DNA from: Cepaea nemoralis
Taxonomy: Eukaryota; Mollusca; Gastropoda; Stylommatophora; Helicidae
DNA length: 64,000 nt
NCBI GenBank assembly: GCA_014155875.1
Contig: JACEFZ010025808.1
Span: 383,501-447,500, forward strand
Direction: 5' to 3'
In this document: positions 47,701 through 61,080 of the stretch, in pieces
Layout: every line of letters starts with the position of its first letter
Numbering within the stretch: position 1 is the stretch's first letter
Notes under the pieces: generated by a model
Told to the model about the DNA's origin: nothing
What the model saw: only the letters and a program-made list of their open reading frames with translations
Database searches by the model: none
Program-made: the position numbers and the translations under genes

Positions 47701-49310
47701 GTTAGGGACATGTAGCATTGGCTGAGTGGATTAGGGACATGTGGCTCTGATTGAGTGGGTTAGGGACATGTGGCTCTGATTGAGTGGGTTAGGGACACGT
47801 GGCTCTGATTGAGTGGATTAGGGACATATAGCATTGATTGAGTGGATTAGGGACATGTAGCATTGATTGAGTGGATTAGGGACATGTAGCATTGATTGAG
47901 TGGATTAGGGACATATAGCATTGATTGAGTGGATTAGGGACATGTAGCATTGATTGAGTGGATTAGGGACATGTGGCTCTGATTGAGTGGGTTAGGGACA
48001 TGTGGCTCTGATTGAGTGGATTAGGGACATATAGCATTGATTGAGTGGGTTAGGGACATGTGGCTCTGATTGAGTGGGTTAGGGACATGTAGCATTGGCT
48101 GAGTGGATTAGGGACATGTGGCTCTGATTGAGTGGGTTAGGGGCATGTGGCTCTGATTGAGTGGGTTAGGGACATGTGGCTCTGATTGAGTGAGTTAGGG
48201 ACATGTAGCATTGATTGAGTAGATTAGGGACATGTGGCTCTGATTTAGTGGGTTAGGGACATATAGCATTGGCTGAGTAGATTAGGGACATGTGGCTCTG
48301 ATTGAGTGGGTTAGGGACATGTAGCATTGGCTGAGTGGATTAGGGACATGTGGCTCTGATTGAGTGGATTAGGGACATGTAGCATTGATTGAGTGGATTA
48401 GGAACATGTGGCTCTGATTGAGTGGGTTAGGGACATGTAGCATTGATTGAGTGGATTAGGGACATGTAGCATTGATTGAATGGGTTAGGGACATGTAGCA
48501 TTGATTGAGTGGATTAGGGACATGTGGCTCTGATTGAGTGGATTAGGGACATGTGGCTCTGATTGAGTGGATTAGGGACATGTGGCTCTGATTGAGTGGA
48601 TTAGGGACATGTAGCATTGATTGAGTGGATTAGGGACATGTGGCTCTGATTGAGTGGATTAGGGACATATAGCATTGATTGAGTGGATTAGGGACATGTG
48701 GCATTGATTGGGTGGATTAGGGACATGTGGCTCTGATTGAGTGGATTAGGGACATGTGGCTCTGATTAAGTGGATTAGGGACATGTAGCATTGATTGAGT
48801 GGATTAGGGACATGTAGCATTGATTGAGTGGATTAGGGACATGTGGCTCTGATTGAGTGGATTAGGGACATGTGGCTCTGATTAAGTGGATTAGGGACAT
48901 GTAGCATTGATTTAGTGGATTAGGGACATATAGCATTGGCTGAGTGGGTTAGGGATATATAACATTGATTGAGTGGATTAGGTGCACATAGCATCGATTG
49001 AGTGGGTTAGGGACAGACAGCATTGATTGAGTGGGTTATTGACAGACAACATTGATTGAGTGGGTTAGGAGCAGAAAGCATGGATTTAATGGGTTAGGAG
49101 AGATATCATGGATTCAGTGGCTTAGGAACAGATGAGATGGATAGAATGGTTTAGGAACAGGCAACATAGATTGAGTGGGTTAGGGACTTATATCATAGGT
49201 AGAGGCAGGTGTCATAAGTAGAGTGGGTTAGGGACAGATAGCATGGATAGAGTGGGTTAGGGACAGATAGCATGGATAGAGTGGGTTAGGGGCAGATAGC
49301 ATGGATAATA
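44785..49310. repeat. 29-bp satellite (4.5 kb)
   Basis: About 150 units with GATTGAGTGGATTAGGGACA then TATAGCATT. Two main unit types alternate (TATAGCATT and TGTGGCTCT). The outer units at both ends (before 44900 and after 48950) are diverged, as is usual at satellite borders. A 406-bp higher-order period is visible at 46218-47080. Confidence 0.98.
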
Positions 49311-49534
49311 TGTGACAGTGGCAAAGTGCCCAGAAGATAAGGATGTAGGGCAGGGGCCATTCTGTTCTGTTTTTATACTGTATTTATTATTTTACATTAG
49401 CCAAAGAAAGTGAGATGTGAAATGTGATATGCCAGCCTTGTCAACTTACGTTTAATGTCGTACAATTATTATTTTATTAATTAGTGTTAACTAATTAACC
49501 CAAAGTTAATTAACCCATGGCCTCAAAACGACAG

Positions 49535-49992
49535 ATCATAAACAGCATATTCACACCAACTCTATGCTACCAATCTCAAACTTGGACGTTATCCAAATCA
49601 CACTTTCGCAAAATCAACACTGCTATATGGGATGCCTGAGGAGAGCTGCCAACTTAACAATCCGAGACCGAGTAAGAAATGCTGTTATCAGACAGACTGT
49701 GGAATCAACACCTTGTGCCACATTTATTGAAGGGCAGAAGATCAAGTAGTTTGGCCATGTCGTTAGACTGCAACACCAACAACTACCATCACTGGCCTTA
49801 CATCAAAGATCATCTTCGACAAGACCAAGAGGACGCCAACGAAGACAATGGATTGACGACGTCAGAGACATTGTACAACCACACGGAATGACACTATCCA
49901 GTGCCGCCCACCGGGCTCTGGAACGGAAATTATTCCTCCTCACGACGTTTGACGGCAGAAGTGGAAGAAGATGATGATGATGATGATGATGA
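49535..49992 (+). pseudogene. Non-LTR retrotransposon 3' end with (GAT)n tail
   Basis: The plus strand in shifting frames reads TPTLCYQSQTWTLSKSH, then CLRRAANLTIRDRVRNAVIR, IKxFGHVVRLQ, TRPRGRQRRQWIDDVRDIVQ and a final GRSGRR, followed by a GAT run at 49973-49991. The YxSQTWTL ... FGHVVR ... RPRGRxRRxWIDD order is that of a LINE C-terminal region. It differs from both RTE-like families above. Stops and frameshifts show that it is dead. Confidence 0.75.
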
Positions 49993-50259
49993 ATTAGCGT
50001 GCGACGTCATTACTTGTCTGTTAAATCGGAAATCAGTTATATGGGAATCTGCATTATATATACAGGGTGGGCCAAAAAAGTGAGAACATCGCGTAAAAAG
50101 TAATATAATTACATCAAAATTTGCTTAACTGTATCCATAATTGCTTAAATTGTTTACTCATTTACTTACTTACCTATTTAGCTATATGATGTATTTATTT
50201 CGACAATTTCCGGGCGCTATCTTTGGTTTGTAATATGCCAATTGTTTAAATCAGCAGGT

Positions 50260-51345
50260 TTAAAGTTTTTATCAAGAATGACAAAAATTACCGCGAAGAC
50301 CGTATTCTTAGTAAACATTTGCGAATTGAAAAACAGTGGGATCCTAGGACTAGGACAATGACCAATGATTTTCCAAACAAAGCCTGGAGCATAGCCAGTG
50401 TCAGTAGGGTTATCAACAAAATTGACAAAAACGGTACAACAGAACGTAAACCCGGAAGTGGTAGACCAAAATCTGCCAGAACACAACAGAATATTGAGCG
50501 GGTGGGTGGGCTGATCTGCAGTCAAGATGATGATCCTCACAGTCATACAAGTCCGCGGGAAATAGAAAGAGAAACTGGTATACCACGGTCGTCGGCTCGA
50601 CGTATTGTTAAGCAAGATTTACAACTCAACACGTACATGCGTGTGATCGGTTAGAAGCTCAATGGAAATGTCAAATTGAAACGCTTGCAACGCAGTCGGC
50701 AGTTACTTGAGCGGTTTCCTAATGAGAGAAGTGTACGAAGCATCTAGTTTGCAGACGAAAAGACATTCACCGTTGCCACTCCAGTTAATCCTCCTAATTA
50801 CCGTGTTTATTCCGTTGACACAAAGAAAATACAAGTTCAGGAAAGTGACCATTTCAGCCGTGGTATCATGGTATCAGTCGGTGTGTCTTGAATGGGGAAA
50901 ACTAGTATTGTGTTCGTTAAACCAGGCGCTAAAGTAAACAGTGAATACTATTGTGAACTTGTTCTGAAACAAGGTTTGCTGTCTGTAACTGGGCATTACA
51001 TCAAGACGGAGCTCCATCTCACACAGCCAGAAATACGATCAACTTTCTTGGTCAGGAGAATGTTAACTTCATCGAGTCAGCCATGTGGACACCGAACAGT
51101 CCTGATTTAAACCCAGTAGATTATGCCATATGGAGTGCTTTGCAAGAAAAAGTCTACCTTCGAAAATTTACCACAGTTGAGCAGCTCAAGTTGGCAATAA
51201 CTGAAGAAGGGAGAAATCTGGGGCAGTGCTTTATTGACAGTAGCATAAACGAGTGGTGTCGACGCTTAGAAAAAAAACGCGTTGAGAAGTGTCACACGTC
51301 GTTCTTGAAGATAATATCAATGTTCTTGATGATCTTTGCTTGATA
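50260..51345 (+). pseudogene. mariner transposase pseudogene (DD37D by count)
   Basis: N-terminal helix-turn-helix region with AWSIASVSRVINKIDKNGTT and RKPGSGRPKSAR, then REIERETGIPRSSARRIV. The catalytic region has FADEKTF (first Asp), QDGAPSHTARN (second Asp) and PNSPDLNPVDYAIW (third Asp). I count 37 residues between the second and third Asp, which points to the DD37D (maT-like) group. Stops occur after RVIG, after VRSI and after VGVS, and one frameshift near 50990, so it is dead, though its TIRs remain. Confidence 0.82.
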
Positions 51346-51404
51346 TTGTCGTGTGATGGTCGTTGTCTAGGTAACGATGTTCATGGTGTGTCAATTGAGA
51401 TATC

Positions 51405-52075
51405 TAACTGTCTCTTAATCCAACTCACCCCAGAAGTGCACCTTCACCAGTCATGAAACAAGATTGAGTTGGCGCACATAATCATTTATTCCAGAAATAA
51501 GACGGACAGACGGAACATGTTTATACATCCAGAAAATAATGTAATCCATAGAATATAAATATCCTCCTCACAATTTAACCAGCACACATCAATGCCTTCT
51601 CACGGCCTGCTTCTTATCAAATCCACAAGACAGGTAATCCAGCTACTATCCACGGCTGGAAATCCCACAATACAACCCACACATTGGGTTGGAGCCACTG
51701 CTCAACTATCCAACCCATTCTGGTTCAGGCCTGTCTTCACACCTAGGAGAACAACACAACACGGTGATCTCTAACTCCGCTTCTCCTTAGCATACCGACC
51801 AGTTCGGCATCTACACATCAACTGTCTTCAAGTCCCTTGACTTCACACAAAACTAAACTGTCCTTCCCCCATCCCCCTGGGAGATTTTCTCTACCCTCAC
51901 TATTTTATTTCTCAGGACTGGCTGTTTTCCCTTAGCCAGGTCAGTCACTTTACTGTCTCCCACTCTCATCTCCATTCTTCCTCATGCCCGGTCACTCACC
52001 TCAATATCGATGACCCAGGCTTATGTCAAGAAGCAAGGAGGCCATATTGAACATGATTTCGATTAGCTAAATACT
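51405..52075 (-). mobile_element. Possible solo LTR or other insertion within the mariner
   Basis: This segment has no counterpart in ordinary mariners. On the minus strand it has AATAAA at 51485-51490 and ends TTAAGAGACA, and its other end reads TGTTCAATAT, so TG...CA ends are possible. I could not find a convincing target-site duplication (CTAAC and TGATT do not match), so the call is tentative. Confidence 0.3.
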
Positions 52076-52315
52076 TGACAAACAAAATTACATGAAACAA
52101 TATAATTAATTGAATTATATTTTTAAATAACTCGTATTCTACAAGATGTTCTCACTTTTGTGGCTCACCCTGAATATATATTATATTTATAAGACCATTG
52201 ATTTGCTCATAACTATAGTTTAGGGCATCCAATGTAACATTCAAAGGGATGGAATAATTCTTAAATAGGTGAGCTGGTACAGCTACGAGAGGACTTCACA
52301 TAAACATCTTAAATG

Positions 52316-52369
52316 GTTTGTGTGTGTGTGTGTGTGTGTGTGCGTGCGTGCGTGTGTGTGTGTGCGTGC

Positions 52370-52432
<63 letters not shown>
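52316..52432. repeat. (GT)n microsatellite with GC interruptions
   Basis: About 115 bp of GT with two TGCGTGCGTGCG blocks. Confidence 0.97.
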
Positions 52433-52435
<3 letters not shown>

Positions 52436-52474
52436 ATTCTGTTTTAAAAAAAAAATAAATAAAGAACAAATGTA

Positions 52475-52773
52475 TCACTTTTCGATGTAGTCACCACTGC
52501 GCTCAATACAAGTCCTCCATCCCGATAAAGTTCTTGGATTACTGTAGACAAAAAAATTCCCTGGGGTCACTACTCGGTGTGCCTGACCCGGTCGTCAAGA
52601 GTCGTTGTCACAGAAGTCAGGCCGTTTAGAAACTTCCTACTTCACTCATACGCTTGCTGGACTGACAGGCATGAAACTACATACTGGATCTTCATTCGCC
52701 GATGAATTTCTACAGGTTTCACCCCTTCATTGACCAAAAATTGGATAACTGAAAGCTGCTCTCATTGGTGCAT
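52475..52773 (-). pseudogene. Internally deleted mariner (SETMAR-type) transposase relic
   Basis: The minus strand starts with the N-terminal helix-turn-helix part typical of mariner: EQLSVIQFLVNEGVKPVEIH, RRMKIQYV, a VYEWxxKF-like position and TSVTTTLDDR. After about 60 codons it jumps to the C-terminal end [14 protein letters not shown] and stop. Everything between, including the three catalytic Asp residues, is missing. Several stops. Non-autonomous deletion derivative. Confidence 0.72.
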
Positions 52774-53084
52774 GTCAAAGGTGGGGCGGCCATCTTTAAA
52801 ATGTCCTTATGATGTCACTATGTTCATCTGCACCGTGATGTCACGTGCTAAACCCTCTTGACATCATTAACAACAATATTGACAGGTTACAAGACAATGG
52901 CATGGCTATCGTAATTTCTATCACACTTTTCAAGTTTTCATTTGTAGCCACCTTGTGTTGTAGAATATTTGGAGAGCCCCCCCCCCCCCTACCCCTGTGG
53001 CTAGTAGAATGGTTTGGGAATGGATGTGTCTGTGATTTGTACTGGGCTAGGGTTGGATAACGAAGATACTGGTGTTGTCTGATA
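52774..53084. other. Unassigned; C-run at 52978
   Basis: Nothing recognised except a run of 13 C within a short pyrimidine stretch. Confidence 0.35.
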
Positions 53085-53390
53085 TCTATTTGTAAGATCA
53101 CTAGCTTTATGTTTGTTTAACAGTGTATTATTTAAAACTTGACCGACATCTGTGATTAACATCTGCAGGAACACCTCATTTTTGTTTATTTAACATTGAG
53201 TTATCTTGACCTTGTCCAATATCTGTGATGAACATCTGCAGATTGACACTATGTTTTGTTTGTTTAACAATGAGTTATATTGATCTTGTGGAACATGTAT
53301 GATTAATGTCTCCATTATTATCATATTTGTGTTAGTTGTACTGATTATATTGATCTTGTTGAGTATCTGTGATTGACTTACAAATGTCCA
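53085..53390. repeat. Degenerate ~80-bp tandem repeat
   Basis: Three to four units with TTTGTTTAACA, GAGTTATATTGATCTTG and ATCTGTGATTAACATCTGCA. Confidence 0.75.
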
Positions 53391-53879
53391 TGTATATTTT
53401 CTTGTCACTGTACAACAATTCGTTCCGTGGGAAACAACACAACATATATGATGAACTATCGGCCGTGGATATCAAACAACGCATTGTGTGTTATTATATC
53501 TTCTACGATTGGTTTGAGAATATTAAAAGAATCTGGCCTGACGTTTTAAGATGCAGCATAGAGCACGTTTTACACAAGGCTTGAATATGTTATATGTTTG
53601 AAAGTAATACTCTTAAATTTGCCCATTGTGGCTACAGTTCTTTTCTGGGAATGAATTAGTTGTGCATTTCTAACGTACAATGGTAAGAAGAAATGCTTTA
53701 GTGTTCATCAATGAACAGTCTTTTGTAGAACCTGGTTGGCAATTATGTGCAGGAAGACGTGTCTGTACCATGTCTAGTGTCTACAATTGGATTTGTGAGC
53801 CGGGGTATGCGCCAGTTGTTCATCATGAATACGCAGTGTGTATGTTATGTTTTATGTTTACATGTCAACACTTCTAGAA
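53391..53879. other. Unassigned unique sequence
   Basis: Two short plus-strand frames (71 and 65 codons) look more protein-like in composition than the repeats around them, but I find no motif or splice support. Confidence 0.35.
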
Positions 53880-53959
53880 TCAACCTTTGCCTTACCGTGG
53901 TTTGAATCAGTGTCTCCAGATTTGAGAGACAGACACTCTAACCACTTGGCCACCTGAGC
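53880..53959 (-). repeat. tRNA-derived SINE head or degenerate tRNA
   Basis: The minus strand reads CAGGTGGCCAAGTGGTTAGA (box A region) and CTGATTCAAACCACGG (box B region) with tRNA-like spacing and a GTCTGTCTCTCAAATCTGGAG middle. The acceptor arms do not close convincingly. The hAT element is inserted just beside its head. Confidence 0.55.
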
Positions 53960-53967
53960 CTCTAGAG

Positions 53968-54683
53968 CAGCGGTTTTCAACCTCTGCGCCCCACGACGCC
54001 CAAGGGAGCCATATCTGTTGGCCAGGGGCGCTCTGAACATACATTCATGATTGCCAGTGGCACCCTAGGGAGCCATTTCTGAGACAAGTGGTGCTCTTAA
54101 GAGCCATTCCTGATGACGTGGCACCCTATGGAGCAAATTTTGACGACCAGTAGTGCTCTTACGAGCCATTCCTGATGATGAGTGGCAAATTATTGAGCCA
54201 TGAGCCATTATTGATGATAAACGGCGTCCTAAAGAGACATTCCTGAGACTAGTCGGGTCCTCTTGAGCCATTCCTGATGATCAGAGTCAATCTAAGGAGC
54301 GATTTCTGATGGCCAGTGGCACACTATGGAGCTATTCCTGATTATTAGTGGCGCCCTAGTGAGCTATACCTGATGACCAATGACAGTCTAAAGAGCCATT
54401 GCTGATGGCCAGTAGAGTTCTAAGCAGCCATTCTAGATGGTCAGTGGCGCTTTATTGAGCTGTTCCTGATGTCCAGTGGCGCCCGAGGGAGGGGGAAATT
54501 CATGATGGTCAGTATCGCATCCGAGAGTCATCCTTGATTTCAGAGTAACTGGGCATGTGGGTTTTTGTTTTCCTTTCGTATTTAGCTGCACACTAAAACC
54601 TGCTTGCGCTGTTTGTATTTTAAACTTTTTATAGTCAGTTGTCACAGGAGGCTTTGCACATAGGTTTTCTTGATCGTGTAATC

Positions 54684-54714
<31 letters not shown>

Positions 54715-54889
54715 ACTTTAAAATAGTCTTTCCATACGTATTATTAAATAAAATAAGTATTAAAAAATAAATTATTACGCTAAATGTAGATACATTGCTA
54801 CAGTGTCGACCAGTTACCAAACTTGGGAACCACTAAAAGAGCTGTAGCTTGTCAGGGGAACCATGGGCCAAAAATGTTGAAAACCGCTG
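53968..54889. mobile_element. Non-autonomous hAT-type element with internal minisatellite
   Basis: A 922-bp element with inverted ends CAGCGGTTTTCAACC and GTTGAAAACCGCTG. The flanking 8-mer CTCTAGAG matches the favoured hAT target (nTCTAGAn); the right 8-mer CCCTATTG agrees at five positions. About 500 bp inside (54000-54500) is a degenerate repeat of about 33 bp, GAGCCATTCCTGATGACCAG then TGGCGCCCTA. No transposase. It also has a 30-C run (54684-54714). Confidence 0.85.
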
Positions 54890-56089
<1,200 letters not shown>

Positions 56090-57050
56090 ATATTTATGTT
56101 CACCTATTACAACATACACCTTCTCCTCTAATTTTCTCAGCATGTACACTTTGTTTACTCTTTGCCTTTATATACATTACCTTCTTCCTATGTCTCGACA
56201 TTCATTTTCTTCTTCCTATGTCTCAATATTCCCTTTCTTCTCTTTTCATCTCAACATACACTTTTTTCGTTCTTTGTCTCACCATACACTTTCTTCTTTC
56301 TATCACAACATTCACTTTCCTTTCTCTTCATTCCAACATACACTTTTTTCTTTTTTGCCTCAACATACACTTTTTTGTTTTGTCTCAACATATACTATGT
56401 TCTTTAACTTAACATTAACTTTGTTCTCTCTTCGTCTAAACATTCACTTTCTTCTTCATGTCTCAAAAATAATTTTCTTCTTTCTTTGTCTCAACATACA
56501 CTTTTTTCTTTCTTTGTCTTTTATACTCTTTCTTCTTTCTGTCTGAGCATTCACTTTCTTCTCTTTTCGTCTCAACATAGAGTTTTATTTTCTTTCTTTA
56601 TTTTTGAGTCTCAACATACAATTTCTTCTTTCTGTTTCAACTTACACATATTTTTTGAGGTCTCAGCATACACTTTCCACTTTCTTTGCCCCAATGTTCA
56701 CTTTTATTTTCTTTTTCTCAATATTCACTTTCTATGTTCTTTGACTCAACATTCACTTTGTACTTTCTTTGTCTCAAAATTCACTTTCTACTTTCTTTAT
56801 CTCAACACACATGTTCTTCCTTCCTTGTCTCAACATACACTTTTTTATTTTTTATTGTTTCAACATTCACTTTGTACTTTCTTTATCTCAACACACACTT
56901 TCTTCCTTCCTTGTCTCAACATTCAGTTTGTACTTTCTTTGTTTCAACATTCATTGTCTAATTTCTTTGTCTCAACACACATGTTCCCCCTTCCTTGTCT
57001 AGCATATACTTTCTCCTTTACTTGTCTCAACATACACTTTCTAATTTCAG
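56090..57050. repeat. ~28-bp degenerate pyrimidine-rich minisatellite
   Basis: About thirty-four imperfect units of TCTCAACATACACTTTCTTC then TTTCTTTG. The hydrophobic long frames (up to 223 codons) look like membrane proteins but follow the repeat. Confidence 0.88.
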
Positions 57051-57124
57051 TTCTTCATTCTAAAGGTTTCCTTATAAATCATGTTTTCGTTTTATTATAT
57101 CCATAACTCGCCATCATTGTCTAC

Positions 57125-58150
57125 TGTAGTTAGATATCTCAGTCACCAACATTGTCTGTTGTAGTTTAGTCTCTCATTCACCAACATTATCCCTGTAGTT
57201 AGTTGTGATTGTCACCAAAATTATCCCTGTAGTTAGGTGTGATTGTCACCAACATTATCCCTGAAGTTAGTTATGATGGTCACCAACATTATCCCTGTAG
57301 TTAGTTATGATCGTCACCAACATTATCCCTGTAGTTAGTTATGATCGTCACCAACATTGTCCCTGTGGTTAGTTGTGATTGTCACCAAAATTATCCCTGT
57401 AGTTAGTTATGATCGTCACCAACATTATCCCTGTAGTTAGTTATGATCGTCACCAACATTGTCCCTGTGGTTAGTTGTGATTGTCACCAAAATTATCCCT
57501 GTAGTTAGTTGTGATTGTCACCAACATTATCCCTGTGGTTAGTTATGATCGTCACCAACATTGTCCCTGTAGTTAGTTGTGATCGTCACCAAAACTATCC
57601 CTGTAGTTAGGTGTGATTGTCACCAACATTATCCCTGAAGTTAGTTATGATGGTCACCAACATTATCCCTGTAGTTAGTTATGATCGTCACCAACATTAT
57701 CCCTGTAGTTAGTTATGATCGTCACCAGCGTTATCCCTGTAGTTAGTTATGATCGTCACCAACATTTCCTGTATCATTGTCCCCTATAGTTTATTATGAC
57801 CATCACCAATATTGTAGTGAATTTAGTTATCACCACCAACACCGCCCCACTTAGTTTATTATCATCACCATCAATATTGCCTGTTGTAGTTAGTATCATC
57901 AGAAATATTGTCCGTTGTAGTTAGTTATCATCATCACCAACATTTCTGTTGTAGTTAGTTATTATCATCACAAATATTGTATGTTGTAGTTAGTTATCAT
58001 CATATCCAACATTGACCCTGTAGTTAGTTACCATCGTCAGCAACATCGTCCCACGTGGTTTATTATCATCATCACCAACATTTCTGTTGTAGTTAGTTAT
58101 TATCATCACCAACATTGACCCTGAAGTTAATTATCGTGATCAGCAACATT
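57125..58150. repeat. 34-bp minisatellite
   Basis: About thirty units with CACCAACATTATCCCTGTAG then TTAGTTATGATCGT; exact 34-bp period between 57301 and 57335. The right third is much more diverged. A longer block of several units is duplicated (57220-57340 and 57610-57730). Confidence 0.93.
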
Positions 58151-58379
58151 TTTCCATGTGGTTTGCTATCCCCATCGCTCCTGTGTATGACATGTTGGTA
58201 TGTTCAGGCGAGATTCCCCCTACTGTTGTTTGTAAACCATGTGACACGCTCACGTCCTGCTTGTGTTGTTAAAAAGTTAAAAACGACTATTTTAGCTGAC
58301 ATATATTAGATTGCTATTGTTACAAACATATTCTCGTATTTAACGAGTTTAAGAATCTCGTAGTAAAATTAATTAGTAT

Positions 58380-58620
58380 ACAATAGACCACGAGTTTCTT
58401 CAGTTTGAATCTGGTCAAATGATGTTTTAGCTGTTTTGTACGAGTTTGTTCATATGTGTATCTTGTCTAATTGATGTTTTAAATATATTGTACGAGTTTG
58501 CTCATATGTGTATCGTGTCAAATGACGTTTTAGATGTGTCGTAGAAGTTGTTCATGTGTGCATCCAGTCAAGGGATGTTTTAGATGTGTTGTACGCCTTT
58601 GTTGATGTGTATATCTATTT
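58380..58620. repeat. ~55-bp degenerate repeat, four copies
   Basis: Units with GATGTTTTAGATGTGTTGTA then CGAGTTTGTTCATATGTGTA. Confidence 0.8.
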
Positions 58621-58799
58621 GTTTCTTTCTCTTTCAATTTGCTACGTGTGTTGTTTATTGTTGCTTCATGTTCATATTTGTATTCTTGTCTGACTTCTGT
58701 AGTGTATGTATGTGTACTGTCTATGTCCATGTGTATTTATGACTAGTACCTATGGTGTATTTATGTATTCAAAGCAATGTATTTGCTGAATGTACTCAA

Positions 58800-59300
58800 A
58801 CACAGAAGTCACAAACAATAAGTTGCACGATTTATTGCCTGGCAAATCTCACAGAGGATTCACAGCCAACCAACTAATCAATCAACCAACCAAATCAACC
58901 AACCAATAAACCAACCAACAAATCATACGACTAATCAACCAACTAATCAATAAACCAACAAATCATACGACTAATCAACCAACTAATCAACCAATCAACC
59001 AGCCAATAAACCAACTAAATAATCAATGAACTAATCAACCAGCCAACAGTTACACGATTTACTGACTGGCAAATCTTGCAGAGGATTCAAAGCCAACCAA
59101 CTAATCAATCAACTAATCAACCAACCAAAAACATCAACCAACCAATCAAACCCAATAAATCAGTCGACTAGTCAACCAACCAACCAACTAATTAACCAAC
59201 TAATAAACCAATCAACCAACCATCTAATCAATCAAATAATCAACCAATCAACAATAAGTTGCACCATTTACTGACTGGCAAATCTTGCAAAGGATTCACA
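58800..59300. repeat. Dispersed repeat D2, three copies within the CAAC array
   Basis: Copies at about 58803-58880, 59045-59098 and 59250-59300 share the core TTGCACGATTTATTGCCTGG followed by CAAATCT and GAGGATTCA, and each is followed by the CAAC array. The same core lies alone at 31022. Confidence 0.78.
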
Positions 59301-59957
59301 ACAAACCAATCAACTACTCAATCAACCAACCAATCAACCAACAAATCAATCGAATAATCAACCAACTAACCAACCAATCAAACAACCAACTAACTAATTA
59401 CTCAACCAATCGACTAATTAACCACCCAATTAATCAACCATCTAATCAGCCAACCATCTAATCAACCAACCATCTAATCAACCAACTAATCACCTAATCA
59501 ACCAACCAACTAATCTAATAATCAACCAATCAGTCAATCAACTAATCAACCAATCAATTGATCAACTAATCAATCAACCAATAAGTTCACAAACTAATTA
59601 ATCAACCAACGAACTAATCAACCCACCAGCTATTCACCCAATCAACCACTCAACTAATCAACCAATCAAACAACAAATTAATCAACCAACTAACTAATAA
59701 AACAATCGACCAACCAACTAATCAATGAATCAACCAACGAAGCAACTAATCAATCAGTCAACCAATCTATTAATTAACTAATCAACAAGCTAACTAATCA
59801 AACGATCAACCAACCAATTAATCAACCAATCAACCAAACAACTTATCAAACAATCAACCAACCAAAATTTCAAACAACCATCCAACTAATCAACCAACCA
59901 ACCAATAAACTAATCCATCAACCAATCAACCAACTAATCAATAAACCATCTAATTAA
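58870..59957. repeat. CAAC/TAAT-type low-complexity array, left part
   Basis: About 1.1 kb built of CAAC, CAAT and TAAT tetranucleotides such as AACCAACTAATCAACCAATC, with very few G on the plus strand. Confidence 0.93.
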
Positions 59958-61080
59958 CTAGTGTATGGGTGGGGTATATGTGGGGGTGAGTAGGGGATGT
60001 GTGGTGATTGGGGGAAGTATGTGGGGGTGTGTGGGTGGGAAATGTGTGCGTGGATGGGGTATGAGTGGGTGAGGGTGTGTGAGTGGCTTAGGGTTGTGTA
60101 GGTCGGAGAGGGAGTTGTATGTGTCGGGATGGGATGTGTGAGTGGGTGGAGGATGTATGTGGGTAGGGGTATTGTGATCGTGAGATGTTTGGTTGGGGGT
60201 GGGGGGTGTGGGTGCGTAGTGGAGGATGTATGCGTGAGTGAGTGTGTGTTGGTGGACGGGTAGGGAATGCGTGTGTGGGTGGGGAGAGGTGTGTAGTGTG
60301 TTGGTTGGGAGAGGTGTGTGGTGTGTTGGTTGGGGATATTGTGTGGGTGAGGTATGTGTGTGTTTTGTGGTGTGTGAGTGGGGGTATGTGGGGTGGATGG
60401 GTAAGGGTATCTGTGTGGGTGTGGGTGGGAATATTGTGTGGTATCTGGGTGGGGGATATGTGTGTGGTGTGTAAGTGGAGATGTGTTGGTGAGGGATATG
60501 TGTTTGTATGTGTGGTGCGTGGGTTGGGAATACTGCGTGGTAGGGGGTGTATGTGATGTGCGGGTGGGGGATTGGGTTAAGGCATGTGTTAGTGGGTGGA
60601 AGTTGTATGTGTGGGTGGTGGGGTGTTTGTGAGTGGTTTGGGGATGTATGGGTGGTTAGGGAGATGTGTGTGTGTGGGGGGGGGGGGGGTAGGGACATGT
60701 CAGTTGGTTGGAATGTGTGTGTATGGTTTGGGGATGTGTGAGTGGATGTGCGATGTGTGGGTTGGTGGGGGATTGTGTGCGTGGGGAGGGGCATATGTGG
60801 TCGATGGAGACGTGGCTGGGGGATGGGTGGTTTGAGGTGTGGGTGGGGAGATGATGTGTGGGTTAGAATGTGGATGGGCGTGGGATGTGTGGGTTAGTGG
60901 GCGAATGTTTGTGGGTGGCGAGTGTGTTTTGGTTGGGGGATCAGATGAGGGTAGTGTGTGTGGGTGGGGGATGTGCGCGAGGGGGATGGGTCGGTTGGTG
61001 GGGTATGTATGTGTCCCTGGTGTGCGTGTGTGTGGGTAGGTGGGGTGTGTGTGTGGGTGGGGTGATGTATAGATAAGTGG
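59958..61080 (+). repeat. G/T-rich degenerate minisatellite body, copy 2
   Basis: About 1.1 kb of GTGTGGGTGGGGGATGTGTG-type sequence, almost without C on the plus strand, sharply bounded on the left by the CAAC array and on the right by the conserved cassette. Same organisation as 3486-5160. Long G runs include one of about 14 G at 60676-60689. The long His/Pro/Thr-rich minus-strand frame is compositional. Confidence 0.88.

Larger units (their letters stand above)
50061..52174 (+). mobile_element. mariner-type transposon with both terminal repeats
   Basis: The ends are inverted: left TACAGGGTGGGCCAAAAAAG then TGAGAACAT, right the reverse complement of TTCAGGGTGAGCCACAAAAG then TGAGAACAT. TA dinucleotides flank both ends (50059-50060 and 52175-52176), as in the Tc1/mariner superfamily. 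At 2.1 kb it is longer than a usual 1.3-kb mariner; about 0.7 kb after the transposase (51360-52070) is unexplained. Confidence 0.88.

Noticed and set aside
53880..53959. Functional tRNA gene on the minus strand
   Set aside because: Boxes A and B are recognisable but the acceptor stem does not pair and box B deviates; a SINE or tRNA relic is more likely.
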